This document shows positions 44,028 through 52,687 of a DNA stretch of 64,000 nucleotides, in pieces. The stretch's first letter is position 1, and each line of letters opens with the position of its first letter. Below the pieces are notes generated by a model. It saw nothing but the letters and a program-made list of their open reading frames with translations. It made no database searches and was not told where the DNA came from. Source of the DNA: Gammaproteobacteria bacterium UBA5109 (GTDB lineage Bacteria; Pseudomonadota; Gammaproteobacteria; Pseudomonadales; Pseudohongiellaceae); assembly GCA_002414385.1 (NCBI GenBank), contig DHZH01000005.1, forward strand, positions 124,001-188,000, given 5' to 3'. Made by a program: the position numbers and the translations under genes.

Positions 44028-44771
44028 ATGAGCATGCTGCAAGGCTTTTTTTTATTAGTGCATGTCATTGCCGGCACAATCGGCCTGGCAGCTTTCTGGG
44101 TGCCGGTGTTTAGCCGCAAGGGAGGCAAAAATCATCGCCTGTTTGGCAAGGTGTTTAAATACTCGGCCTATATACTGCTACTCGCAGCTGCATTGTCCCT
44201 GTCGATCAGAATCCCGCAACTGCTTCTATCAGGACTGGATAATGAAGAAAGCCTGATCAGGCTGAGCTTCATGGTCTTTCTGGCTTATTTACTCGTGGTC
44301 GTCTACATTTCCATACGTCACGGCTTCGCTGTGCTCAAACAAAAGCAGGATATCCGCAAACTGGACACTCCCTTGAACAGGGCCTTGGCCAATCTAGCCA
44401 TAGTCTCCAGTGTACTGCTTGTCGTTTTTACCATCATCGTTTCACCTCCCATGCAGATTCTGCTTTATGCGCTTTCACCGATTGGAGTCTTTACAGGCCT
44501 GGATATCAGGTCGGCCCTGAAAAACCGTGAGGATTACCGGCAGCGCTGGTTATATGAGCATCTGGGAGCCATGCTCGGCACCGGTGTGGCCTTCCATACA
44601 GCCTTTGCCGTCTTTGGCGCCAACCAGTTATTTGACCTGAATTTCAATGGCTTTCTGCAGATAATTCCCTGGATCACGCCGACGCTTATAGGTGTGCCAG
44701 CCATAGCCCTGTGGACGCGGTTCTATAAAAAGCGCTACGGTGATCTGCACACACAGGCGGCAAAGTCATGA
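44028..44771 (+). CDS. DUF2306-like polytopic membrane protein
   Basis: 247-residue inner-membrane protein with about seven helices. The N-terminal pattern HVIAGTIGLAAF followed by KNHRLFGKVF (His, Gly, then HR-x-x-G) resembles the DUF2306 family, whose function is not known. A second His-rich helix (YEHLGAMLGTGVAFHTAF) lies near residue 190. The ATG at 44028 is chosen over an upstream TTG at 43989 because AGAGAGGGG sits just before it. It overlaps padR by 4 bases, so both proteins are made together behind the tandem palindromes. A heme- or quinone-linked role is conceivable but not shown. Confidence 0.75.
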   Translation: MSMLQGFFLLVHVIAGTIGLAAFWVPVFSRKGGKNHRLFGKVFKYSAYILLLAAALSLSIRIPQLLLSGLDNEESLIRLSFMVFLAYLLVVVYISIRHGFAVLKQKQDIRKLDTPLNRALANLAIVSSVLLVVFTIIVSPPMQILLYALSPIGVFTGLDIRSALKNREDYRQRWLYEHLGAMLGTGVAFHTAFAVFGANQLFDLNFNGFLQIIPWITPTLIGVPAIALWTRFYKKRYGDLHTQAAKS

Positions 44772-45352
44772 GCCTGCAGCATATATTACTGGGTATGCTG
44801 GAAAAGCCCGCTTCCGGTTATGATCTCAAGCGTGAGTTTGAATACAGCCTGAACAATTTCTGGAATGCCGAACTTGCGCAAATTTATCCGACCCTCAACA
44901 AACTGGAGCAGGGAGGTTACATCAAAAGCAAAATGACGCCTTCGGCCAATGGTCCAAAGCGAAAGGTATATCGGCGCCTGAAAAAGGGTGAGGAGTCCCT
45001 GATTGAGTGGTTGCAGCAAGGCCCGGTTGTGCCAAAAAGCCGTATCGATTATGCGGCACAAATGTGTTTCCTGTCTGCATTGTCGACAACACAGCAACTG
45101 GAATTTATACAGAAGCTGGAGCGCGATACCCAAAAACGCCTGCGCAAGCTGGAAGAATTCTCTGCCCAGTATCCCTTACCGGGTGATGAGCCGCAGTCCG
45201 AGCACTTTGCAACGCCTGAGGAAAAAAACAGCTACACACTTCAGGTGCTGGTCATTCATCATGGATTGCTGCGCCTTAAAGCGCTGCTTGAATGGTGCAG
45301 GATGTCGGCCAGTTGCATCATGCTGAGTGAAAATAAGCCCCTGAATCAGTAA
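44768..45352 (+). CDS. PadR family transcriptional regulator
   Basis: 194-residue DNA-binding protein. The N-terminal winged helix-turn-helix (about 1-85) shows the PadR hallmarks ILLGMLEKPASGYDLK and AELAQIYPTLNKLEQGGYI; the C-terminal half is a helical Vir-type dimerisation domain (about 95-180). PadR proteins usually repress a neighbouring transporter or enzyme and release DNA on binding a hydrophobic ligand. The ATGA overlap with the membrane protein gene and the tandem palindromes upstream suggest autoregulation of the pair. No signal molecule can be inferred. Confidence 0.88.
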   Translation: MSLQHILLGMLEKPASGYDLKREFEYSLNNFWNAELAQIYPTLNKLEQGGYIKSKMTPSANGPKRKVYRRLKKGEESLIEWLQQGPVVPKSRIDYAAQMCFLSALSTTQQLEFIQKLERDTQKRLRKLEEFSAQYPLPGDEPQSEHFATPEEKNSYTLQVLVIHHGLLRLKALLEWCRMSASCIMLSENKPLNQ

Positions 45353-45528
45353 TCAAAAAGCAATTTTTTCTTATTTTTCTTCTATTTAGCTTGCAAAGCT
45401 CAATTCAGAGTGATAAAAAAACACTATCGCTTGAACAGAGACACAGCAACGAAATTAAAAGAAAAGCAAAACCAAGAAAAAACAAAGGCTTGCTGCGTCT
45501 TATTAAGATAAATTCTAAATGCTGTTAT

Positions 45529-45557
45529 TGATTAAACCCTAATAGCTTGTTTAATCA
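45529..45557. promoter_or_regulatory. Inverted repeat before the recombinase-like gene
   Basis: Perfect 9-bp arms TGATTAAAC (45529-45537) and GTTTAATCA (45549-45557), 11-base loop. The right arm abuts the ribosome site AGGGA (45557-45561), 12 bases from the ATG. It could be an operator or an RNA hairpin that affects translation. The rest of the 216-base AT-rich gap after padR shows no gene. Confidence 0.5.
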
Positions 45558-45568
45558 GGGAATTCGTT

Positions 45569-46264
45569 ATGACTGTCTATTGCTATGCCCGTACCTCGAC
45601 TGTTGAAAACCAGGAAAATTCCGAGCTGGAAGCACAAATGGAGCAGGAAGACCTGCGTTTGCACACATTTGCCCTGGGCCATGGCATGCATATCAATAAA
45701 AGCTTTATTGACCATAACCTGAAATGGTCCTCAAATTTTAAAAAGCGTGCCAAAGCCAAACTCCTGCTGGAACAGCTGGAAGCCGGCGATATTGTCCTCA
45801 GTTGCAGTATCGAACGTATATTCAGTTCCTGTGATGACATGCAGAGCACCCTGAAAAGTTTCAGGGAAAAGCAGGTTCGTCTGTATATCCTGGAGCTGGG
45901 GGGAGAGATTACCGGCAAGGATTTCGCACCTTCATTTCGGCGTTCCCTGGAAATCTTCCACAGCCTGGAAAAACGCCGTTCCACAGAACGTATCAAGACC
46001 GTAAAACAGAATGAGCGCAGCAAAGGGCGTTTTCTGGGTGGCAGCCGACCTTTTGGCTACATGATCCATTCCAATGGTCGCCTGATTGAAAACCCCATGG
46101 AACAGAAAGTCCTGAAGAAAATCATCAAGATGAAAAAGCAGGGCAAATCGCTGCGGGCAATCTCTGCCGAAGTCAGTACCCCGATGGTGCCGGTTTCCTT
46201 CAAGACTGTTCAGCGTCTGCTGAAACGTCACGAAGCGGAACTGCAGGAGAGCGCCTCAGTCTAG
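45569..46264 (+). CDS. Serine-recombinase-like protein, catalytic Arg missing
   Basis: 231-residue member of the resolvase/invertase family. It keeps Tyr6, Arg8 and nucleophile Ser10 (YARTST), Arg60 (aligned with gamma-delta Arg45) and Arg83 (Arg68), but the third arginine of the DRLGR motif is Ser86 (IERIFSS). A long E helix and the TERIKTVKQ region follow, then a linker RFLGGSRPFGY and a C-terminal helix-turn-helix (about 178-220). Relatives are stand-alone chromosomal recombinases. The lost Arg suggests weak or no strand exchange, possibly a DNA-binding role. It converges on the next gene with shared stop bases. Confidence 0.85.
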   Translation: MTVYCYARTSTVENQENSELEAQMEQEDLRLHTFALGHGMHINKSFIDHNLKWSSNFKKRAKAKLLLEQLEAGDIVLSCSIERIFSSCDDMQSTLKSFREKQVRLYILELGGEITGKDFAPSFRRSLEIFHSLEKRRSTERIKTVKQNERSKGRFLGGSRPFGYMIHSNGRLIENPMEQKVLKKIIKMKKQGKSLRAISAEVSTPMVPVSFKTVQRLLKRHEAELQESASV

Positions 46265-46722
46265 TCCGGCATCGGCTGTGCGGAGCATCGCGCAGTTCTC
46301 AGAAAATGCATGATTCTGCTTTCATCCTCTCCAGACAGCCTTCGCTTCCCAGCCTGAAAGTATTCCTGCAGGGCATCCTGCAAATATAGTTCGGCTTCAT
46401 CGTCAGGTGGTTGTCTGCGCTCCTTACATAAACTATGCAGGTAAATACGAAAACACAGATAGGCTTTACTGGCTTTTGATAGTCCAGTGGCCTCAGTATC
46501 CTGACGCAGGGCATCTTCTATCAGCTCCCTGAATCGTCGATATATCGAATCCAGGCTGGACCTGCTGCTAAACAAGCCCGGATTTTCCCCGGCATAATAA
46601 ATCCTGGCAATATAGTCTTCAGTTCGCAGATCCTGATCACGCGCGGCAGCAAGCACGCTTTTGAACACCAGACGCCTGAATTGCTGATGCTGACACTGCG
46701 GAAAATTGATGACCTTGTTCAT
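46261..46722 (-). CDS. Hypothetical protein convergent with the recombinase-like gene
   Basis: 153 residues from the ATG at 46722 (MNKVINFPQ), which has GGA 10 bases upstream; a GTG at 46746 would add eight residues. The protein is mostly helical and charged, with Arg-rich helices (LDSIYRRFRELIEDAL), a few cysteines and no membrane segment or signal peptide. No family recognised. Its stop and that of the recombinase-like gene are the two strands of one CTAG at 46261-46264. It is divergent from lolC, with about 200 bases between the starts. The tight packing suggests the two genes travel together. Confidence 0.65.
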   Translation of the reverse strand: MNKVINFPQCQHQQFRRLVFKSVLAAARDQDLRTEDYIARIYYAGENPGLFSSRSSLDSIYRRFRELIEDALRQDTEATGLSKASKAYLCFRIYLHSLCKERRQPPDDEAELYLQDALQEYFQAGKRRLSGEDESRIMHFLRTARCSAQPMPD

Positions 46723-46852
46723 ACGGAATTCCATCCCAACTTTCACTTCTCAGTATAGTCAGGGTTTTATTTTCTGCCTGTTTGAGAGCCATGAATGAAT
46801 GGCAAGTATGTTATCTGATATTTTGGCTTAAATTGTCTGACTATCACCTTCC

Positions 46853-46881
46853 TTGACCTGACCCGGGCATCCCTGCACAAT
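46853..46881 (+). promoter_or_regulatory. Candidate promoter of lolCDE
   Basis: TTGACC (46853-46858), 17-base spacer, CACAAT (46876-46881, 4 of 6 to consensus). The predicted leader is about 40 nt. It lies in the divergent gap upstream of lolC, which otherwise shows no gene. Confidence 0.5.
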
Positions 46882-46926
46882 GGCTGACTGCTTAGACTGC
46901 CGGATTCTCACAGCACATCCACGACT

Positions 46927-48177
46927 ATGGTGAAATTCACGCCTTTTTTTATCGGCCTGCGTTACATACTTTCCAAGAAAGACAAACGTATCATCTCTTT
47001 CACTTCATTGATTTCGATGGGCGGTCTGACATTGGGAGTACTGGCGCTGATAATTGTCCTGGCCGTGTTCAATGGTGCCCAGGGTGAACAACGTGAACGG
47101 ACACTGATCACCGTGCCACATGCCGATATATTTACCGATGGTTCTTTCCCGCAATGGCGGCAGGCAATTGCCTTGCTCAATGAAGATCCCGAAATAAACA
47201 ATATTTCCCCCTACACCAGTCTGGAAGCCATGCTCAGCAAAAACGGTATCCATCAGGTTAGCGAGGTGAAAGGTATCGATCCGCAGCAGGAAATGCTGAG
47301 CTCGCCGATTGAAGAGAGTATGGTTCAGGGCTCACTGGCAGACCTGGTTCCAGGCGAGCAGGGCATCATACTGAGCCGGGTTCTGGCCGCCAACATTCGT
47401 CTGCTGCCAGGCGACAGCGTCAATCTTATAGTCCCGGAACTCCTCAACAGTGATAATCGCCTGCAACTGAATATGCATACCTTTACCGTGGTCGGGCTGT
47501 TTGATGTGCAGTTCAGTATCGGTTCCGAGCTGGCCTATATCCATTTGGACGACAGTACCGAACTGCTGGGCCTCGACAGTGTGGACGAAGCAGTACGTCT
47601 GCGATTGCAGGTCAATGATATTTTTACTGCTGCTGCAAGCGTCAATCGCGCTATTGCCACGCTCAATGTTGCTTTACCGGGCCCTGAATATCAGGGACGG
47701 GACTGGTCTGAAACCGAGGCCAGCCTGTTTAATGCACTGCGCATGGAAAAAATCATGACCTGGTTCATGCTGATGATGATCGTAGCAATTGGTGCCTTTA
47801 ATATTATTTCCACCCTGATCATGCTCGTTTCTGAAAAAAAGGCCGATATTGCCATCCTCCGCACCATGGGTGCCGGAGAAAATACTGTCATGGCGATTTT
47901 TATTATTCAGGGCTTGCTGGTGGGGGTAGCCGGAACCTTGCTGGGGGCAGTTCTGGGCCTGTTGATAGCCAGTAACTTTTCTGCGCTCGGGCGTTTGTTT
48001 GAAGCGCTGTTTATCCCGGATGGCATGTTCATGCTCAGCATTATCACCACTGACATCCAGAGTTCCGACGTGCTTATTACCTGTGCCTGCGCCTTGCTGA
48101 TCTCTTTTGTTGCCACCCTTTATCCGGCCTGGAAGGCTTCCCGTATCCATCCGGCCGAAGTGCTGCGTTATGAGTGA
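46927..48177 (+). CDS. lolC: Lipoprotein-releasing ABC transporter permease LolC
   Basis: Inner-membrane permease (416 aa) of LolCDE, which extracts outer-membrane lipoproteins and passes them to LolA. One N-terminal helix (about 25-50), a large periplasmic domain (about 55-265) and three C-terminal helices (about 275-410) form the MacB/FtsX layout. The last segment YPAWKASRIHPAEVLRYE is the family terminus. Assigned LolC because it comes first in the lolC-lolD-lolE order; LolC and LolE are close paralogues. Confidence 0.9.
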   Translation: MVKFTPFFIGLRYILSKKDKRIISFTSLISMGGLTLGVLALIIVLAVFNGAQGEQRERTLITVPHADIFTDGSFPQWRQAIALLNEDPEINNISPYTSLEAMLSKNGIHQVSEVKGIDPQQEMLSSPIEESMVQGSLADLVPGEQGIILSRVLAANIRLLPGDSVNLIVPELLNSDNRLQLNMHTFTVVGLFDVQFSIGSELAYIHLDDSTELLGLDSVDEAVRLRLQVNDIFTAAASVNRAIATLNVALPGPEYQGRDWSETEASLFNALRMEKIMTWFMLMMIVAIGAFNIISTLIMLVSEKKADIAILRTMGAGENTVMAIFIIQGLLVGVAGTLLGAVLGLLIASNFSALGRLFEALFIPDGMFMLSIITTDIQSSDVLITCACALLISFVATLYPAWKASRIHPAEVLRYE

Positions 48178-48853
48178 GAGTATTCTTCAGTGCCATAAGC
48201 TTAGCAAGGTTTTCAGCCAGGGCGGTCACGAACTGATTGTACTGAATGATCTGGATTTCAGCCTGGCGCCCGGTGAAAGTGTCGCCATAATCGGCGCTTC
48301 CGGTTCCGGAAAGACCACCTTGCTGAATCTGCTGGGCGGTCTTGACAAGCCATCTTCCGGCGAAGTTCTGATCAAGGGACAGAATGTCCAGCAACTGAAA
48401 AGCAAACAGCAGGACATGCTGCGAAACCAGACCCTGGGTTTTGTTTATCAGTTCCATCACCTGCTGGGAGAATTCACGGCGCAGGAAAATGTTGCCATGC
48501 CGCTGATCATTGCCGGTAAACCTTTCAAACAATGCATGCAGGAAGCCGAAGCCATACTGGCCGAAGTGGGGCTGGAGGAACGTCTGACGCACAAACCCTC
48601 GCAATTATCCGGTGGTGAAAGACAGCGTGTCGCCATCGCCAGGGCGCTGGTGCATAACCCGGCCTGCGTCCTGATGGATGAACCGACCGGCAACCTTGAT
48701 CGCAATACTGCAAAAAACATTCAGCGCCTCATGCTGTCCCTGAAAGAAAAAATTACCACCAGTTTTGTCATCGTCACCCATGATCAGGAACTGGCCAGAA
48801 TGATGGACAGAACCCTCTTGCTGCAAGACGGCAGGCTGGTCAGTGAAGCATGA
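48170..48853 (+). CDS. lolD: Lipoprotein-releasing ABC transporter ATPase LolD
   Basis: ATPase (227 aa) that drives lipoprotein release by LolC and LolE. Walker A GASGSGKTT, signature LSGGERQRVAIARAL, Walker B CVLMDEPTGNLD and the H-loop VTHD are all intact. The ATG at 48170 overlaps lolC by 8 bases and yields the expected N-terminus (MSESILQCHKLSK); longer readings run within lolC. It overlaps lolE by 4 bases. Confidence 0.95.
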   Translation: MSESILQCHKLSKVFSQGGHELIVLNDLDFSLAPGESVAIIGASGSGKTTLLNLLGGLDKPSSGEVLIKGQNVQQLKSKQQDMLRNQTLGFVYQFHHLLGEFTAQENVAMPLIIAGKPFKQCMQEAEAILAEVGLEERLTHKPSQLSGGERQRVAIARALVHNPACVLMDEPTGNLDRNTAKNIQRLMLSLKEKITTSFVIVTHDQELARMMDRTLLLQDGRLVSEA

Positions 48854-50103
48854 TACGCCAGGCTCTGTACATTGGCAGACGTTATGCCTCAATCGGCTCC
48901 AGTAATCTGCTGGTCAGTTTTATTTCCCGTCTGTCCGTTATCGGACTGTGCCTGAGTGTTGCCATTCTGATTACTGTTTTTTCTGTCATGAACGGTTTTG
49001 ATCGAGAGTTGCGTGAGCGAATTCTTGCATTGGTGCCGCATGTCACAATTACGACTGCGCGCAATGAGACTCTGATGAGTTCAGAGCAGTGGCAGGACAC
49101 TCAGCGTTTGATAGAAAGTGACCCCCGGGTAATTGGTACCGCTCCCTTGCTACAGTTGCAGGGCATGTTGCTGGCTAACGGTAACTCGCGTGGTATTCTG
49201 TTAAACGGCATAGACCCGGCTGCCGAACGTGAAGTATCCATACTTGACGACTTTATCGAGGCAGGCAGCATGGATGCACTTCAGGAAGACGCCTTCACCA
49301 TGCTTATCGGAGCCGGTATTGCTGAAGATCTCAGAGTCGCTGTCGGTGATGAACTGACCCTGGTTTCCTCTTATCTGAATGTCACCCCAATGGGGGAGTT
49401 TCCCCGTCAACGGCGTTTTACTGTTGCCGGAATATTTAATGTCGGCTCACAAATCGACAGTAATCTGGCAGTGGTGCACATGGCAGATGCGCAGTTGCTG
49501 TATCGTACCGGCGAGCGTATTCATGGATTACGCATCCAGTTAACAGACCTGTTTGACAGCACTATCGTGATTCGCAGTCTGCAGAATCGCATCAACGACA
49601 ACTATGTATACAGTAACTGGACTCGGGACTACGGTAATATTTACGACAATATCCAGCTCTCCAAATCCATGGTTGGCCTGTTGCTGTTTTTGCTGATTGC
49701 TGTGGCTGCTTTCAACATCGTGGTCAGCCTGTTCATGATCGTCAAAGACAAGGAAGGGGATATCGCCATACTCAGAACCATGGGTACCTCCCTGGGCAGT
49801 ATTCGTAATATTTTTCTGGTACAGGGACTGATAATCAGCATCATTGGTACCCTGGTCGGGCTCTTCCTGGGCATCCTCGCTTCGTTATACGTTAGTGACT
49901 TTGTCGCCTGGCTTGAAACGGTACTGGAGATACAATTCCTCAGTGCCGATATCTATCCGATCAATTACCTGCCTTCCCAGCTACTCCTCAGTGACATGAT
50001 TGGTGTCGCTGTTGTGGCAATTTTATTAAGTCTACTGGCCACACTTTACCCGGCCTGGTCGGCTGCACGTGTTGATCCGGCCCAAAGCCTGCGCTACGAA
50101 TAA
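48850..50103 (+). CDS. lolE: Lipoprotein-releasing ABC transporter permease LolE
   Basis: Second permease (417 aa) of the Lol exporter. The layout equals LolC: helix at about 20-48, periplasmic domain to about 270, three helices (about 275-410) and the YPAWSAARVDPAQSLRYE end. The N-terminal YIGRRYASIGSSNLLVSFISRLSVIGL matches LolE-type proteins (segment FISRLSVIGL). It is the last gene of the operon; 78 bases lie before comEC. Confidence 0.9.
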   Translation: MIRQALYIGRRYASIGSSNLLVSFISRLSVIGLCLSVAILITVFSVMNGFDRELRERILALVPHVTITTARNETLMSSEQWQDTQRLIESDPRVIGTAPLLQLQGMLLANGNSRGILLNGIDPAAEREVSILDDFIEAGSMDALQEDAFTMLIGAGIAEDLRVAVGDELTLVSSYLNVTPMGEFPRQRRFTVAGIFNVGSQIDSNLAVVHMADAQLLYRTGERIHGLRIQLTDLFDSTIVIRSLQNRINDNYVYSNWTRDYGNIYDNIQLSKSMVGLLLFLLIAVAAFNIVVSLFMIVKDKEGDIAILRTMGTSLGSIRNIFLVQGLIISIIGTLVGLFLGILASLYVSDFVAWLETVLEIQFLSADIYPINYLPSQLLLSDMIGVAVVAILLSLLATLYPAWSAARVDPAQSLRYE

Positions 50104-50181
50104 TCACCTTAAACCACATACAAAGTACAGCACCCGAATAAGCCGCTACACTGAAGAGACACTCAGGCAGGAATTCGTTTT

Positions 50182-52509
50182 ATGCGCTCATGGATGATCG
50201 CGTTCAGTACAGGTATGCTGCTGGCTTCTCTGGTGCCGCGCCTGCCGCCCGTGCATTACTTCCCACTGTTACTGATTATCCCGCTGCTGTCCTGGCGTGC
50301 AGCCTGGCTGCGGCTGTCCGGAGCCTATTGCCTGGGTCTTTTGTGGTTTTTACTCTGGGCCTGGGAGGCGACTGAATCGCTCTTGCCGGAAACACTCGAA
50401 CGCGAAGATATCTGGGTCAGAGGCGTCATCAGCTCACTGCCGGAAGCCGGTCAGTTCAATACAAGTTTCCACTTCAAGGTAGAACAAAGCTGCATTCAGG
50501 CGAAGCTGTCGCAATGCAGTTTTGAAGATGCGGAATTGCAGGGGCAGATGATACTGCTGAGTGTGTATCAGGAAATTGAGCTTGCCCCAGGTCAGCGGTG
50601 GTTATTTCAGGTCCGCCTGAAACGCCCGCACGGTTTCCAGAACCCCGGTGGTTTTGATTATGAAGCCTGGCTCTGGCAACAGAAAATTCGGGCAACAGGT
50701 TATGTCAGGGAACATCCATCTAACCGTCTCCTGGAAACACAGGACAGAGGCTTTCAGCAATTACGCCATCATTTTCGCCAGACGCTGACAGCTGTGTTTG
50801 CGGACCAGGAGCTCAGGTTCATGAAACTGATCAGAGCCCTGAGCATCGGTGATCGTCAGGGCTTGTCCAGTAGCGACTGGGATTTATTTTCCGCCACCGG
50901 GACCAATCATCTGGTGGTGATCTCCGGTATGCATCTGGGTTTTGTCGCCTTGCTGTTTTTTGCCCTCGGCAGGGCTATTGTCAAAAAGACCGGCTGCCTG
51001 TGCCTGATTATTCCGGCACCAAGACTGGCGGCCTTGCTTGGCCTGGTGGCGACATACTGTTATGCCCAGCTTGCCGGTTTTGGACTGCCGGTGCAGCGGG
51101 CACTGGTCATGGCTGCAGCGTTCATGCTCGGCATGCTCATTTGCCGCCAGCGCAGTATTTATGATTCCTATTGCCTGGCGCTGGCACTGGTACTGGCACT
51201 GAACCCGCTGGCAGGAGTGAGCAGCGGATTCTGGTTATCTTTTGCCGCGGTAGCTGTGCTCATCTTTTTTGCCAGACGGCAGGAATTCCCCGTAGGGCTG
51301 ATACAGCGGCTGTTTCTGCTGCTAAAAAGCCAGTTGATGATTTTTCTGGGTTTGCTGCCTTTCATGCTGTTTATTTTCCAGCAGAGTTCTCTGGCGGCGC
51401 CACTGGTCAATTTGCTGGCGATTCCCTATATCACCCTGCTTATCGTACCTTTATGCCTGCTGGCACTGGTGCTAAGTACATTTTCGGAATCACTGCTGTT
51501 CTGGCTGGGCACGGTGCTGGACTGGCTGCTGGGGCTTTTTATGGCTTTTCTTACAAGCGTGGCTTCTGCCTGGTCGCAGAGTCTCCTGTTATTACCGGCT
51601 CTGAGCCCTTGGCAATGGGGACTGTTTCTACTGGCAATGACTGGCAGTCTGCTTGCCTTGCAACACAAAGCCCGCTTGTGCATTCCCGGTCTTGCCCTGG
51701 CAAGCCTGCTGCTGTTCCTGCCGACAGCAGAAAAAATCAAAACAGGGCAGTTCCAGATCGACATACTTGATGTCGGGCAAGGCCTGGCATTGCTTATCCG
51801 CACCCGGAACCATGTCCTGCTCTATGATACCGGGCCACGCTACAGTGACAGTTTCAATGCCGGGGAAGCCGCCGTGCTGCCTTTTCTGCAAAGGCAAAAT
51901 ATTGATGAACTGGATCGGGTTATCGTTTCTCATGGTGACAATGACCATGCCGGAGGCTTAGTGGCCATAAGAAGGCGTTTTCCAACAGCGGATTTGCTGG
52001 CCGGGGAGTCTGAAAACCTCAGTTCCGACCGGCAGGCCGGGCTGTGTCGCTCCGGTCAGCAGTGGCAATGGGACGCCGTGCATTTTGAAATACTGCATCC
52101 TGACAGGGAAGCTTACAGGGGCAATAATGCTTCCTGTGTCCTGCGAGTCAGTAACGCTGGCTTCGCCGTGCTCTTGCCTGGTGATATTGAAAGTCAAATT
52201 GAACGGCTACTCATTGCCGGAGAAAAAAAGCTGCAGTCCGATATTCTTGTTGCCCCGCACCATGGTTCTCGCAGCTCATCACATGCTGCATTTGTGCGGG
52301 CTGTCAGCCCTGACTATGTCATATTCTCAAGTGGTTATCTGAACCAATTCAATCATCCTCACCCACAGATAGTGAATCTCTATACAAACAGTGGCACAAT
52401 TAGCCTGAATACGGCAGAAACGGGGGCGATAAGCTGGCTGATACCAGAGCAAGGGGAGCTCCCGGCACCGGAGTTGTATCGTCAGACGCACAGGCGTCTC
52501 TGGCGCTAG
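50182..52509 (+). CDS. comEC: ComEC/Rec2 family DNA uptake channel
   Basis: Inner-membrane channel that takes single-stranded DNA into the cytoplasm during natural transformation. The 775-residue protein has two or three N-terminal helices, a DUF4131 beta domain (about 60-175), the Competence membrane domain (about 205-500, starting LIRALSIGDRQGL) and a C-terminal metallo-beta-lactamase domain with SHGDNDHAGG (His584, Asp586, Asp588, His589). All parts are intact, so the cell may be transformable. It stands between lolE and exbB as in Pseudomonas. Confidence 0.92.
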   Translation: MRSWMIAFSTGMLLASLVPRLPPVHYFPLLLIIPLLSWRAAWLRLSGAYCLGLLWFLLWAWEATESLLPETLEREDIWVRGVISSLPEAGQFNTSFHFKVEQSCIQAKLSQCSFEDAELQGQMILLSVYQEIELAPGQRWLFQVRLKRPHGFQNPGGFDYEAWLWQQKIRATGYVREHPSNRLLETQDRGFQQLRHHFRQTLTAVFADQELRFMKLIRALSIGDRQGLSSSDWDLFSATGTNHLVVISGMHLGFVALLFFALGRAIVKKTGCLCLIIPAPRLAALLGLVATYCYAQLAGFGLPVQRALVMAAAFMLGMLICRQRSIYDSYCLALALVLALNPLAGVSSGFWLSFAAVAVLIFFARRQEFPVGLIQRLFLLLKSQLMIFLGLLPFMLFIFQQSSLAAPLVNLLAIPYITLLIVPLCLLALVLSTFSESLLFWLGTVLDWLLGLFMAFLTSVASAWSQSLLLLPALSPWQWGLFLLAMTGSLLALQHKARLCIPGLALASLLLFLPTAEKIKTGQFQIDILDVGQGLALLIRTRNHVLLYDTGPRYSDSFNAGEAAVLPFLQRQNIDELDRVIVSHGDNDHAGGLVAIRRRFPTADLLAGESENLSSDRQAGLCRSGQQWQWDAVHFEILHPDREAYRGNNASCVLRVSNAGFAVLLPGDIESQIERLLIAGEKKLQSDILVAPHHGSRSSSHAAFVRAVSPDYVIFSSGYLNQFNHPHPQIVNLYTNSGTISLNTAETGAISWLIPEQGELPAPELYRQTHRRLWR

Positions 52510-52687
52510 CCGGTGACAGACTTCACTAAGTCAGACAGGGTAGTTATGTTACTATTTGTCGCTCGCCGAAACACTGGCCGGTAAGCGAAGACAGGGCTGT
52601 CAGGCTCCAGGTAAGCGCTGTTAAGAGCATAACGGTCATGATGACCCGGTTGCCAAAAAGTCAGTCAATAAAGAGAGGCTTGTATTT

